Positions 15,107 to 24,925 of a stretch of DNA of 32,668 nucleotides are shown here, in pieces. The stretch is from CAZISM01 sp964541895 (lineage in GTDB: Bacteria > Zhuqueibacterota > Zhuqueibacteria > Residuimicrobiales > Residuimicrobiaceae). The stretch's first letter is position 1. Every line of letters begins with the position of its first letter. The notes under the pieces were generated by a model that was not told the origin of the DNA, made no database searches, and saw nothing but the letters and a program-made list of their open reading frames with translations. The translations under genes were made by a program, and so were the position numbers. The stretch covers positions 1-32,668 of the forward strand of contig CAZISM010000056.1 in NCBI GenBank assembly GCA_964541895.1, written 5' to 3'.

Positions 15107-17956
15107 ATGAAAATGTCAAACTTCCGAGTGTTGATCGCCCCGGTATATGTTGCCGCGTTGCTTATTTTCGGTGCGACCACTACGGGTCTCTATGCGGCAG
15201 GCAACGGCCTGGTGACCGGCCTGGTCAAAGACCATATCAGCGGCGCCAGACTGCCAGGGGCAAATTGCTATCTGGCTGGAACCGCATTCGGCGCAGCAGC
15301 CGATTTGAACGGGGAATTTCGCATCATCAACATCCCGCCTGGGACCTATACGCTGCGCGTCATGTATATCGGCTATAAACCCTACGAATCGTCGGTAGAG
15401 GTCAAATCGGATGAATCGTACAAATTCGAGATTTCGCTCAACGCCACATTGATCGATCAACAGCAATTGACGATCACCGCACAGCGCGTAGGGCAAGTAG
15501 CGGCCATCAACCAGCAGTTGACCGCCGAAGCCATTAAAAACGTAGTTTCGGCAGAGCGGATCCAGGAGATTCCCGATGCCAATGCCGCTGAATCCGTCTC
15601 TCGCTTGCCCGGCATCTCGCTGAGCCGAAGCGGTGGAGAAGGCGCCAGAGTGATCGTACGCGGCCTATCGCCCAAATACAACAAAATAAGCATCAACGGC
15701 ATCGCTATACCATCCACCGATTACAATAACAGGTCCAGCGATCTGAGCATGATCACATCGGAAAACCTTGCCAGCATCGAAGTATTCAAGGCGCTGACGC
15801 CGGACATGGAAGCAGATGCCATCGGCGGCAGCGTAAACTTGCAACTGGCAAAAGCAAAACCCGAGGACGAGCAGCAAATTCGACTGTACGGCGCATACAA
15901 CGAACAGGCCAGAGATCCCCGGCAATATAAAACATTCGCACGTATAAGCCGCCGGTTGCTTCAAAACGCGCTCGGCGTTCAAGCCTCGATTAATTCAGAA
16001 TTACGAAATCGCAGCAGTGATCAGCTTAGCGCATCGTACGTCTTGGGGCAGCCGAAAACCGACGGCACGGTTCCGCTGCGTTTGACCGATGTGAGTCTGC
16101 TGGATCGCGAAGAATATCGGCAGCGCTACGGCGGCAGTCTGATTCTCGACTGTGACATTGCTCGCTGGAGTGTGATGCTGACTAATTTTTACAGCCGAAC
16201 CAATCGCGATATCCGCAATCGGCAAGTTTCCTATGCGCAGGGTACCAACGGCCTGACCTCTTCCATCTCCAACCCTGACGAAGCCATCGACCTCCTCAGC
16301 AATATCCTGACAGCAAAAACGATATTGCTGGGAATTGAAACGGACATGACGGTATCACATTCCAATTCGCAAGCCAATTTCTTAAATAATGAGAACCTGG
16401 ACTTTTTACAGGAAAGAGCAAGCCTGCCGATCGTTGACTACCAAACCGTAAATCCTGCCGATTTGATGATCCGCGCCATTCCGGACAGCACTGGCACCAT
16501 GCGTGAAGCCGGCATCAGCAGTCGCCGCACCAGTGAACGAAATTACGTAGCGTCGATCAATTTTAAAATCCCCTATCATCTGGGGAAAAAATTAAGTGGA
16601 GAATTAAAATTCGGCGGTCGCTTTCGCTCCAATAGCCGCCAAAACAACAGCGAAGGCGGAGAATGGTGGGTCTATCTTTACATGAAAAAATATCCGATTG
16701 CTGACTTTTTGGACAACGACTATGATCCCCATAACTTTCTCGACGGTAAATCCAGCATTGGCCTCATACTTGATCCGACATTGACCCACTCATTTTACAA
16801 AGCCAACTCCGGCAATTATGGCATCAATCCGTTCGACGCCAGCACGCAATATGAGACAAAAGATCGAATCGGCGCCGGTTATCTGATGACCAAGTTGATG
16901 CTGGGGCAAACTTTTACCTTTATCCCCGGCGTCCGCTATGAAACGTTCGACGGCGATTATTTGAGCTACGTTCGACTGTCCACCGGTCATGGCACCGGCT
17001 ACTATATGCCGCGCGAAACGTCCATCCATCAGGAAAATTGGCTGCCCATGTTTCATGCTAAAATAAAACCACTGGATTGGCTGGATGTCCGCTTGGCTGC
17101 AACACGGACATTGTCCAGGCCTGATTTTATTCACCTGGTACCCTATATTAATTCTTCACTTGAATCCTCTGCTGCTACAGTCAGTCAAGGCAACCCCTCC
17201 CTGAAACCAGCCTCCTCGTGGAATTATGATGCTTATGTCTCTTTTTATCAACGCGTACTGGGATTATTCACAGCCGGCTGGTTTTACAAAAACATCGATG
17301 ACGTCGTCGTCAGCGCCACGCGTTTCATCGATACCAAAGCGACAGCGGACCAACTGGATTTAAAAAGCGATTTTTATCCAAACTGGAATTATGTAGGTCG
17401 GCAGATCACCCGACCAGAAAACTGCCCCAGATCCACTGTCAAAGGCTTCGAACTGGACCTGCAGACGAGTCTCAGCATGCTGCCCGGCATTTTTAAGGGT
17501 TTCGTCGTCAATGCCAATTATACACGCATCTGGTCACAGACCTATTTTTCCTATTTTAAAGTAGAGACCGTCATGGATTATAGCAAATTCCCGCCTGTGC
17601 GTACCAGTTACATTACCGGTCTGCGTCCGGGCAGAGTGCCGGGACAGGCTGACCACATCGTCAACCTTTCTTTGGGGTATGATCTAGCCGGCTTTTCCGC
17701 CAGGATTTCAATGGCATACCAGGGCAAGAGTCTGGCGAGCGCATATACACAAAAAGAAAAGGACAGTTGGAACGGTGCTGTGAAACGCTGGGATTTTTCA
17801 GCCAGATATCTGTTCACCAAACATCTCAGCGCATTCCTGAATGGAACGAACCTGACCAATGAGAACGAAGGATCATTTTTAGGCATCGACCCTCGTCCAA
17901 CTTCCCTGGAGTATTACGGAACGATGTATGATGTCGGACTCCAGGTCGATTTTTAG
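15107..17956 (+). CDS. TonB-dependent outer-membrane receptor with carboxypeptidase-like N-terminal domain
   Basis: The roughly 949-residue receptor has a signal peptide (to about residue 30), a CarboxypepD_reg-like beta-sandwich (about 35-115; GEFRIINIPPGTYTLRVMYI is typical), a plug domain and a long beta-barrel ending in aromatic Phe (VGLQVDF). In the plug, IQEIPDANAAESVSRLPGIS and VRGLSPKYNKISINGIAIPS, with FKALTPDMEADAIGGSVNL, match the TIGR01782-type receptors used for glycan fragments. The frame opens at a TTG (15092), but the ATG at 15107 follows AGGAG by 5 nt and is preferred. No SusD-like partner is encoded next to it. It would import oligosaccharides released by the surrounding enzymes, using TonB/ExbBD encoded elsewhere. 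Confidence 0.93.
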   Translation: MKMSNFRVLIAPVYVAALLIFGATTTGLYAAGNGLVTGLVKDHISGARLPGANCYLAGTAFGAAADLNGEFRIINIPPGTYTLRVMYIGYKPYESSVEVKSDESYKFEISLNATLIDQQQLTITAQRVGQVAAINQQLTAEAIKNVVSAERIQEIPDANAAESVSRLPGISLSRSGGEGARVIVRGLSPKYNKISINGIAIPSTDYNNRSSDLSMITSENLASIEVFKALTPDMEADAIGGSVNLQLAKAKPEDEQQIRLYGAYNEQARDPRQYKTFARISRRLLQNALGVQASINSELRNRSSDQLSASYVLGQPKTDGTVPLRLTDVSLLDREEYRQRYGGSLILDCDIARWSVMLTNFYSRTNRDIRNRQVSYAQGTNGLTSSISNPDEAIDLLSNILTAKTILLGIETDMTVSHSNSQANFLNNENLDFLQERASLPIVDYQTVNPADLMIRAIPDSTGTMREAGISSRRTSERNYVASINFKIPYHLGKKLSGELKFGGRFRSNSRQNNSEGGEWWVYLYMKKYPIADFLDNDYDPHNFLDGKSSIGLILDPTLTHSFYKANSGNYGINPFDASTQYETKDRIGAGYLMTKLMLGQTFTFIPGVRYETFDGDYLSYVRLSTGHGTGYYMPRETSIHQENWLPMFHAKIKPLDWLDVRLAATRTLSRPDFIHLVPYINSSLESSAATVSQGNPSLKPASSWNYDAYVSFYQRVLGLFTAGWFYKNIDDVVVSATRFIDTKATADQLDLKSDFYPNWNYVGRQITRPENCPRSTVKGFELDLQTSLSMLPGIFKGFVVNANYTRIWSQTYFSYFKVETVMDYSKFPPVRTSYITGLRPGRVPGQADHIVNLSLGYDLAGFSARISMAYQGKSLASAYTQKEKDSWNGAVKRWDFSARYLFTKHLSAFLNGTNLTNENEGSFLGIDPRPTSLEYYGTMYDVGLQVDF

Positions 17957-18054
17957 GCCGTATGCCCTGTCAGTTACCAATAAAGTATTAGCATAAACCA
18001 CGATAGCAGCGCCAAAAGACACGGAATCAACTTAACAGTTTAAAGGAGGATCTT

Positions 18055-19707
18055 ATGTCAAGAGAACGGCTTCTGATTACGCTCCTGGTTGTATTCATGA
18101 CCGCTGCGTTTGCGGTGCAAGCGGTAGAAATTCGGCCATCCGCCGACATCGGCGGCTTAAAGACGGCCATCGACGGCGCCAAGGACGGCGATGTAATTCT
18201 ACTGGACAGGGGCAACGTGTATTACGGCCAAGCCACCATGGACATCAATGTCAACATCACCATAAAGGCCGATGACAGCAAGGCGGGACGCAAACCCATC
18301 ATCGCTCCGCTGGTCAAGCAAGACGGAACCGTCGACAAATACATGATGCTGGTCAGAGCAAATCTGACATGTATCAACATTCACTTTCATGCAGGTATCA
18401 CCGGCTCCGCTCGCGGTGATGACGGTCTGTACGGCATCAACTTTCTGGAAAAAAGGAATCTCCGCATCGACCTGAAGGGCTGTTGGTTTGAAGACTGGGA
18501 TCAGAGAGCCCTGATCCTGGAAGCGCCCGACATGCGGGCCTTTTTTACCGATTGCGTCTGGCTGGACGATCATAAATTGTCCGGCCCGTCCGAAGGCCGC
18601 TCCATCGACCTGCGCGAATTCGGCCCGGATTCTTTGATTATCCAGAATTGCACCTTTGTCAATGTTGCGGACCGCTGGATTCGTCATTTGCCCAACGCCG
18701 GTAAACTTTATCCCATCAATTACATGGTGATCGACCACTGCACCTTTCTCAACGGATTGAATTATCGCGCACCCATCGATCTTGGACACGTGGAAAAATT
18801 GATCTTTACCAACAACATCATGTATAATCCCTGCATCCTCGGATCTGACTTTATGCGCCGGCCGAGTAAAAACAGCGGCGCCAAAATCATCGCCAAACCG
18901 TCCGAATACTATAGCACGAATGCGGCCAACGTACCTCATAGATTAAGCGAAGAGTTCTACGATCGCGCAGAGGGCATCGTCGTCCTCGCTTGCCACGGCG
19001 TCGATTCAATTCGCACCAGCATTCAGATGCACAACAACAATTGCTATATGGACGAGAGCCTCAAAAATAAATTAAAGACCAACGATACGCTGCACGTGGC
19101 CAAGTGGTGGTGCTCTCAATTCCGGCGAGCCATTGTCGGCGATACCACACAAGCTTTCTTTAATGAACTGCTGAACTTTGTCAAGGCGCCTAAACCGGCT
19201 ATTGAACAGGTTAACAAATACGTCGGCTATTGGGATCAAAATGCACCCAACACGACCATGTATAAAACCGCGCCGGATTCAATGGATTTGAGTTATGGCA
19301 CTGCGGCGAGATCCTATACAGCGGGTGCGGGAAATTTTCCCCTGGGCGACTTGAACTGGTATCCGGACAAAAAAGCCGCCTGGAAAACCTGGATCACGGC
19401 CGTTGAAAAGGGCTCCGAGGTTCAGCCGACCGGGTTTTCACTTTCGCAGAATTATCCCAATCCTTTCAATCCAGCGACCACCTTTACCTATCACATTGAA
19501 CGTGCAGATGTGGTGCATTTGGAAATCTATAACGCTATCGGACAAAAGATGCGAACCATCGCCACGGGCGCGCAGCCGGCAGGCCTTTATCAAATCAGCT
19601 GGGATGGCAAAGACGATATGGGTAAGCCATTGCCCAGCGGCATATATCTCACCCGGCTCCAGGTAGGCAAGAACTCTCTGGTGCGCAAAATGACCCTGAT
19701 GAAATAA
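18055..19707 (+). CDS. Secreted beta-helix protein (DUF4957/DUF5123, chondroitinase-B-like) with sorting-type C-terminus
   Basis: The 550-residue product starts with a signal peptide (about 1-24, AVQA-VE). It continues with a parallel beta-helix: IGGLKTAIDGAKDGDVILLD is the classic opening of chondroitinase-B/alginate-lyase-like and DUF4957 proteins, followed by short rungs such as LIIQNCTFVNVADRWIRHLP and MVIDHCTFLNGLNYRAP. The last 85 residues hold the FlgD/T9SS-type domain starting LSQNYPNPFNPATTFTY and ending RKMTLMK. The start is set by an excellent ribosome site (AAAGGAGG, 18042-18049). It is the last gene of the rightward block, 98 bp after the receptor, and a strong terminator follows. 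Polysaccharide-lyase activity is plausible (PL6-like), but I cannot point to the Lys/Arg catalytic pair with certainty. Confidence 0.85.
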   Translation: MSRERLLITLLVVFMTAAFAVQAVEIRPSADIGGLKTAIDGAKDGDVILLDRGNVYYGQATMDINVNITIKADDSKAGRKPIIAPLVKQDGTVDKYMMLVRANLTCINIHFHAGITGSARGDDGLYGINFLEKRNLRIDLKGCWFEDWDQRALILEAPDMRAFFTDCVWLDDHKLSGPSEGRSIDLREFGPDSLIIQNCTFVNVADRWIRHLPNAGKLYPINYMVIDHCTFLNGLNYRAPIDLGHVEKLIFTNNIMYNPCILGSDFMRRPSKNSGAKIIAKPSEYYSTNAANVPHRLSEEFYDRAEGIVVLACHGVDSIRTSIQMHNNNCYMDESLKNKLKTNDTLHVAKWWCSQFRRAIVGDTTQAFFNELLNFVKAPKPAIEQVNKYVGYWDQNAPNTTMYKTAPDSMDLSYGTAARSYTAGAGNFPLGDLNWYPDKKAAWKTWITAVEKGSEVQPTGFSLSQNYPNPFNPATTFTYHIERADVVHLEIYNAIGQKMRTIATGAQPAGLYQISWDGKDDMGKPLPSGIYLTRLQVGKNSLVRKMTLMK

Positions 19708-19754
19708 TTCATCATCAGGATAAAATGAACACGGCTAAACCAACAGCAAAAATG

Positions 19755-19787
19755 AAAATGCGGCAAGCACCAAGCTTGCCGCATTTT
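19755..19787. terminator. Strong bidirectional intrinsic terminator
   Basis: A perfect 14-bp stem (AAAATGCGGCAAGC paired with GCTTGCCGCATTTT, 5-nt loop) lies 48 bp after the rightward block and faces the convergent permease gene. A/T-rich ends on both sides make it usable in either direction. It marks the right end of the regulator-centred cluster. Confidence 0.88.
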
Positions 19788-19996
19788 AAACCAACCGTTT
19801 ATTTAAACGTGCGGATTTTTCCGACCCAAATTGAACAATGGGTGCAGCCGATGCGTCTCGCTTCGGTAGCTTCTTTTGAAGCACGAGCGCTAAACACAGG
19901 CCAAAGCATTTATGCAGCTGAATTAGCTTCCGAGACCAGTGAACAGCGCAACAATTCTTCTTCCAGGGTTTCCTTAGAAACCTCCTCCTCCTCCTG

Positions 19997-21349
19997 CTAC
20001 TCCTCCGGCGGATTCTCAAAGCTGAGCAGGCTCTTTTTAAAGCCATTGGTCTTTAACCAGCCCAGCACCAGGCCAAGAGCCAGCCAGATGAGCCCAACCA
20101 CTTTGGCGGGAATGCTCAGGCTCAGCCAGAGATAGAAACAGACCAAAAAGCCCAGCACCGGAAATACCAGGTATGACCAATGGCGATTTCGTCCGCGCAC
20201 CCAGTAATGCAACAGCACCGAGAGGTTCACGCCCATGAAACCGATGAGAGCACCAAAGTTCAGCAGCTCGGCGCCCAACTGATAGCTGATGAGGAACGCA
20301 CCCACCAGACACACCATCCCGATCAACAGCACATTGCGACTGGGGATTCTGCGCACCGGATGGATATAGGCGAAATAGGATTTGGGCAGGGCGCCGTCCC
20401 GTCCCATGCCAAAAAGTAGCCTGGCTCCGGCCAGCATCGCGCCCGATGCCGAGCCGATCGTCGCCACCACCAGCGTCCATGACATGACTTGAAACAAAAT
20501 CTGTCCGCCGGCACGTCCGGCGATGTGGATATAGGCGGTATCTACATCAGGATACGCTTCTGCGGCCGGCCAGACCATCTGCGCTATATAGACCTGAACC
20601 GTCGACAGGATGCCGATGATCAGACAGGTTCCAACAGTGCCGAGCAAAATGTTCCGACGCGGGTTCTTTACCTCCTCCGACAGCGTAGAGATGCCGTCAA
20701 AGCCGATATAGGTCAGTACGGCGATGGAAGCGCCGTTCGAAATCGACAACCAGGAAAAGCGTTCGGGATCAAAGAACGGCCGGGTAAAATCCACTGTAGA
20801 GAGGCCGGGGATTTTCAGCAGATAACGGGTCGATGCCGCAATCATCCACACAATCACCACGCCCATGGCGATCGTGAGAAATATGTTGGTCCGCGCTGTA
20901 GCCTGAATGCCGCGCAGGTTCAGCAGAGTAAAGAGCACACCGAAAAAGACCGCCCAGAACGGATAACCCAGCGTTGGAAACAATCCCAGCAGTGCTTTCG
21001 CACACCAGATGGTGCAGATCATCGGATTGACCACATAATCCAGCAGCATGCTCCATCCAGTCACATATCCCAGCGCTGGATGGATTTCGCGCGCCACATA
21101 CGAGTAGGCACTGCCCGCCACCGGGTAAGCCCGCGCCATGCGGCCATAGCTGAGGGCGGTCAGCATCATGGCTAACATGGCGATAAGAATGACCGTAACC
21201 ACATGGCCGTTAGCGCCGGTGCTGATGGCGCCGAACGGCGGCATGGGCGCGGTCGGCTGCACCATGATAACGCCCATGATCAGCAGTTCTGCCAGTCCGA
21301 GCGACCGGGCCAGCCGTGGTTGAGTTCCATTTTCTTGTGTTGTCGACAT
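19997..21349 (-). CDS. APC-superfamily amino-acid permease
   Basis: The 450-residue integral membrane protein has about 12 predicted spans. The N-terminal segment LGLAELLIMGVIMVQPTAP and the consensus SYGRMARAYPVAGSAYSYVA, then GWSMLLDYVVNP, with later FDGISTLSEEVKNPRRNILLG, are diagnostic for APC-family transporters. It probably imports an amino acid or amine by proton symport or exchange; the substrate cannot be read. It is convergent with the glycan block and divergent from the GH2 gene, with 350 bp between, so it is a separate transcription unit. The cytoplasmic C-tail ends SFENPPEE. Confidence 0.92.
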   Translation of the reverse strand: MSTTQENGTQPRLARSLGLAELLIMGVIMVQPTAPMPPFGAISTGANGHVVTVILIAMLAMMLTALSYGRMARAYPVAGSAYSYVAREIHPALGYVTGWSMLLDYVVNPMICTIWCAKALLGLFPTLGYPFWAVFFGVLFTLLNLRGIQATARTNIFLTIAMGVVIVWMIAASTRYLLKIPGLSTVDFTRPFFDPERFSWLSISNGASIAVLTYIGFDGISTLSEEVKNPRRNILLGTVGTCLIIGILSTVQVYIAQMVWPAAEAYPDVDTAYIHIAGRAGGQILFQVMSWTLVVATIGSASGAMLAGARLLFGMGRDGALPKSYFAYIHPVRRIPSRNVLLIGMVCLVGAFLISYQLGAELLNFGALIGFMGVNLSVLLHYWVRGRNRHWSYLVFPVLGFLVCFYLWLSLSIPAKVVGLIWLALGLVLGWLKTNGFKKSLLSFENPPEE

Positions 21350-21699
21350 ACACGCTCACATGATTTGTTTGAAAATTTTATAGATTTGACGAACCATTGT
21401 CACATCAGGACTGTCAAATACAATTGGCGACAATTTATACACTCGAGCAGGGAAAAACAAGGAAATTATACAGTTATTGGAAAATTTCATTTTAGTAAAA
21501 CAGCAGGCCAGTGCTTAAAAAAGGATTGAAATGAACCATAGAAATTAATAATATGAGGTCAAAGTGCAAGTCAAGCCGGCGACCACAAAAGACACGGAAA
21601 ATGAAAACCAGAACCATTTGATTAATATTTCCGTGCTTTTCCGTGTATTCCGTGGACAGTATTTGAGCCATCAAGCCGCGACGGACGCAAAGGAGTAAT
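21350..21699. other. Divergent intergenic region with an imperfect hairpin repeat
   Basis: This 350-bp stretch lies between the permease and the GH2 start codons. It must hold both promoters, but no clear hexamer pair stands out. The right part (21583-21690) is a repeat-like element described separately, and its final bases CGCAAAGGAG supply the GH2 ribosome site. No gene is supported here. Confidence 0.5.
21583..21655. repeat. Imperfect inverted repeat, intergenic repeat family
   Basis: The left arm (21583-21601) and right arm (21637-21655) match at 16 of 19 positions as an inverted repeat built from CCAC...GACACGGAAAA and TTTTCCGTGT...GTGG, with a 35-nt spacer. GCCGCGACGGACGCAAAGG follows at 21674. 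The style is the same as 26311-26363 (AGCCGCGAAGGAACGCGAATG). Such sequences occur as dispersed intergenic repeats in many uncultured bacteria. Confidence 0.55.
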
Positions 21700-24600
21700 A
21701 TGAAATATAATCATCTGCTGTTAGTCAGCCTTTTGGCGATTTCCTGCCTCTTCGCGCAAGCCCCGGAATGGGAAAATCCGCAGGTCACGCAGATCAATCT
21801 GCTGCCGCCCCGTGCGCAGCTCCTTCCCTATCAGGACGTTCCCAGTTCATTGAGCAACGATCCGTCTCTTTCCACGCGCATCAAATCACTGAACGGCGTG
21901 TGGAAGTTTAAATGGCAGGCCAATCCTGTTTCTCTGCCGGAAAATTTCCATCAATCCTCATTCAACGATGACACATGGGACACGCTGCCGGTTCCTTCCA
22001 ACTGGCAGGTCGTGGCTCAGAACGAGGGTCGTTCCTATGACATGCCCTTTTTCAGCAACATCAAACATCCGTTCACAGCCGATCCCCCTCACGTACCCCA
22101 CGACGACAATCCAACAGGACTGTACCGCACCCGTTTTGAACTGCCCAAACCGTGGCAAGGCCAGACCATCATCCTGCGTTTTGACGGCGTACAATCGGCA
22201 TTCTATGTCTGGGTCAATGGCATAAAAATCGGTTATGCTAAAGACGCCTTTACCGCCAAAGAGTTTGACATCACCGCCAGTTTGCAACCGGGCGTCAACA
22301 CGCTGGCCGTGGAGGTCATTCACCATTCAGATGGCAGTTATCTGGAGGATCAGGATTACTGGCGGCTGGCCGGCATTTTTCGCGACGTTTACCTGATCGC
22401 TCTGCCTTCGCCCTGTCTCTGGGATGCGCAGGTGCAGACACATCTGGATCAGAACAATAACGCAGAACTGCGTTTGGCTTTGACCATAAAGAATTTCACT
22501 CAAACAGGAAAACACCTGTTGGTAATATCTCTGCTTGATCCCCAGCATCAGACCGTCTGGAGCGACGGCATTTCGCTAGGCGCTGCTCCTGCCGGTGACA
22601 AGCAGTATACCCAGCGTGCGCTCATCAAAAAACCCGTAACCTGGAACGCAGAGCAACCGGTTCTCTACACCCTGGTCATGGCCATCATGGACGCCGACAA
22701 AAAGGTCGTTGCCGCCTATACCATAAAAACCGGATTTCGCAATGTAGTCATTAAGAACGGCCAACTGCTGGTCAACGGCCGAGCCGTCACCTTCAAGGGC
22801 GTCAATCGCCACGAATTCGATCCGGATCAGGGCCGCGTGATGACCAGGGAACGGATGATACAGGATATTCTGCTGATGAAGCAGCACAACATCAATGCGG
22901 TTCGCACGTCTCACTACCCCAACGTACCGCTCTGGTATGACCTGTGCGATGAATTCGGGCTCTATGTAGTGTGTGAAGCCAATGTCGAAAGCCACGAACT
23001 GTGGGAAAAGGGCATCTACCTGTCAGAGAATCCGGATTGGAGCAAAGCGTTTGTCGAACGCGGCACCACCATGGTGGCACAATTCAAAAACCATCCTTCG
23101 ATCACGTTCTGGTCCATGGGCAATGAAACCGGATGGGGAAAGAATTTCGACGCCATGTACAAGGCCATGAAAGCCATGGATCCCACCCGCCCCATTCATT
23201 ATGAAAGCCGCAATCCGGCCTATGTCGACACACTCTGCCGCTATGATATCATCTCGACCATGTATCCGACGGTGCCGCAGATTATGCGCCTGATGAATCT
23301 GGATCCGAGCCGGCCGGTGATCATTTGCGAGTATGCCCACAGCATGGGCAACAGCGTCGGCAATTTCAAAGACTACTGGGATGCCTTTGACGCCTATCCT
23401 CGACTGCAGGGCGGTTTCATATGGGACTGGGTGGATCAGGCGCTGCGCTATAAAAAAGACGGCAAGGTGATGTGGAACATTGTCAACCATAGCGACGGCG
23501 CCAATGTCAATGACGGCTTGATCAATGCCGAACGCATTGCGCAGCCGGAAATCATCGAGGTTAAAAAAGTTCAGCAATACGTTCGTTTCAAGCCGGTTGA
23601 TCTGTCTAAGGGAAAAATAAACATCATCAACCGCTACGATTTTCAGAATCTGGATTTCAGTTACCTGACCTATGAGGTGATCGAGAACGGCAAGAGCTGT
23701 TATCATGGCCAACTGGCAATGAACCCGCTTGCGGCCGGCGATAGCATGGTGGTGAGCCTGCCCTATGATATTCAATTCAAACCGGACGCTGAATATTTTC
23801 TCAACGTCCAGCTGCGGCTAAAGGAAAAGACGCCATGGGCACCCAAAGGCCATATTATCGCCTGGGAACAGTTTCCCCTGGCAGCCGGAGCCGGAATACC
23901 AGCCAGATCAGTTGCAACGAAGCCATGGCAGGTCAAAGAAATTGGTAATATCGTAATGTTTTCACAGTCAGACAGGGCTTTCACCTTTGATAAAAAGCAG
24001 GCAACGCTGAACTCGCTTTTTTGGCGCGGCGAAGAGCGGTTGGCCTCTGCTCTTTACCCCAACTTTTGGCGAGTGCCGACGGACAATGACGAAGGCGGCG
24101 GTCGCTCCAGTTTCGCGCATCGCTGGCGTGCTGCCGGACTGGATTCACTCAACTGGCAAGCGCAGGGGCTGTCGTGGCAGCAGATCTCTCCGGACTTGAC
24201 GGAGGTGACGGCGTTACAGAGCGCAGCAGGGAAAAAAGGCACGATTCATGTCAAGATGATATATCGTCTGCAAGGCAATGGCGATTTGGAGGTGCAAATG
24301 CATACCGAATTGGATGGCTCCTGGCCGCCGTTGCCGCGGGTTGGTGTGCAAATGCAGTTGGCCGGCTCGCTGAACAATCTGGAATGGTATGGGCGAGGAC
24401 CTTTCGAATCCTACTGGGACCGCTGTACAGCCGCGAATGTGGGCTGGTATCAGGGCAGCGTTGAACATCAGCATTTTCCCTATGTCATGCCGCAGGAAAA
24501 CGGCAGCAAGAGCGATGTGCGCTGGCTGAGCCTGACCGATGCCTCGCAAACCGGCGTAAAGATCATGGCGCTGCCCCGTCTCCAGTTCACCGTCCATGAT

Positions 24601-24792
24601 TACACCGATCAGGCACTGCTGACCAGTAAAACAACCCAGGAGCTGAGCAAAGACGGCCGCATCACCCTGAGCCTGGACTATCGCCAGATAGGCCTGGGCG
24701 GCGACGACAGCTGGAGTCCGCGTACGCATCCGGAGTATCAGCTCAAGGATACCAACTATGATTTTAAATTTGTTCTGCGGATGGTGGAATAA
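21700..24792 (+). CDS. Secreted GH2 beta-galactosidase (LacZ-type)
   Basis: The 1030-residue product has the full LacZ layout: signal peptide (1-19, SCLFA-Q), N-terminal sugar-binding sandwich (about 45-235, with DGSYLEDQDYWRLAGIFRDV), Ig-like domain (about 240-345), TIM barrel (about 350-640), then the second Ig-like domain and the beta-galactosidase small-chain domain (about 740-1028). The acid/base is Glu476 in SMGNETGWG and the nucleophile is Glu544 in IICEYAHSMGNS. AAGGAG 5 nt upstream sets the start. It stands alone between a divergent permease and a terminator. A periplasmic enzyme releasing terminal beta-galactose from imported oligosaccharides is the expected role. No intact operator copy was seen upstream of it. 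Confidence 0.95.
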   Translation: MKYNHLLLVSLLAISCLFAQAPEWENPQVTQINLLPPRAQLLPYQDVPSSLSNDPSLSTRIKSLNGVWKFKWQANPVSLPENFHQSSFNDDTWDTLPVPSNWQVVAQNEGRSYDMPFFSNIKHPFTADPPHVPHDDNPTGLYRTRFELPKPWQGQTIILRFDGVQSAFYVWVNGIKIGYAKDAFTAKEFDITASLQPGVNTLAVEVIHHSDGSYLEDQDYWRLAGIFRDVYLIALPSPCLWDAQVQTHLDQNNNAELRLALTIKNFTQTGKHLLVISLLDPQHQTVWSDGISLGAAPAGDKQYTQRALIKKPVTWNAEQPVLYTLVMAIMDADKKVVAAYTIKTGFRNVVIKNGQLLVNGRAVTFKGVNRHEFDPDQGRVMTRERMIQDILLMKQHNINAVRTSHYPNVPLWYDLCDEFGLYVVCEANVESHELWEKGIYLSENPDWSKAFVERGTTMVAQFKNHPSITFWSMGNETGWGKNFDAMYKAMKAMDPTRPIHYESRNPAYVDTLCRYDIISTMYPTVPQIMRLMNLDPSRPVIICEYAHSMGNSVGNFKDYWDAFDAYPRLQGGFIWDWVDQALRYKKDGKVMWNIVNHSDGANVNDGLINAERIAQPEIIEVKKVQQYVRFKPVDLSKGKINIINRYDFQNLDFSYLTYEVIENGKSCYHGQLAMNPLAAGDSMVVSLPYDIQFKPDAEYFLNVQLRLKEKTPWAPKGHIIAWEQFPLAAGAGIPARSVATKPWQVKEIGNIVMFSQSDRAFTFDKKQATLNSLFWRGEERLASALYPNFWRVPTDNDEGGGRSSFAHRWRAAGLDSLNWQAQGLSWQQISPDLTEVTALQSAAGKKGTIHVKMIYRLQGNGDLEVQMHTELDGSWPPLPRVGVQMQLAGSLNNLEWYGRGPFESYWDRCTAANVGWYQGSVEHQHFPYVMPQENGSKSDVRWLSLTDASQTGVKIMALPRLQFTVHDYTDQALLTSKTTQELSKDGRITLSLDYRQIGLGGDDSWSPRTHPEYQLKDTNYDFKFVLRMVE

Positions 24793-24812
24793 CTTGGCTT
24801 GAATACATGACT

Positions 24813-24861
24813 CCGGATGTTGCCGTGCCCCGCGGCACATCCGGGTGTTCTTTCCTTTTTT
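24813..24861 (+). terminator. Intrinsic terminator of the GH2 gene
   Basis: A GC-rich stem begins 20 nt after the stop codon: CCGGATGT-T-GCCG (24813-24825) pairs with CGGCACATCCGG (24833-24844), with one bulge. A T-rich run (TGTTCTTTCCTTTTTT) follows. Confidence 0.8.
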
Positions 24862-24925
24862 CGATCTTTTGCGAACCATCGGAGACCAAAGACCTTGGTG
24901 CAAGGCCGAGCAGAATAGTTCAGTG

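Noticed and set aside
18199..18939. 246-codon open frame on the minus strand
   Set aside because: It lies wholly antisense to the beta-helix gene, which has a signal peptide, ribosome site and domain matches; the antisense product has no recognisable motif.
23023..23775. 250-codon minus-strand frame within the GH2 gene (also 24214-24993)
   Set aside because: Antisense to the well-supported beta-galactosidase coding sequence.
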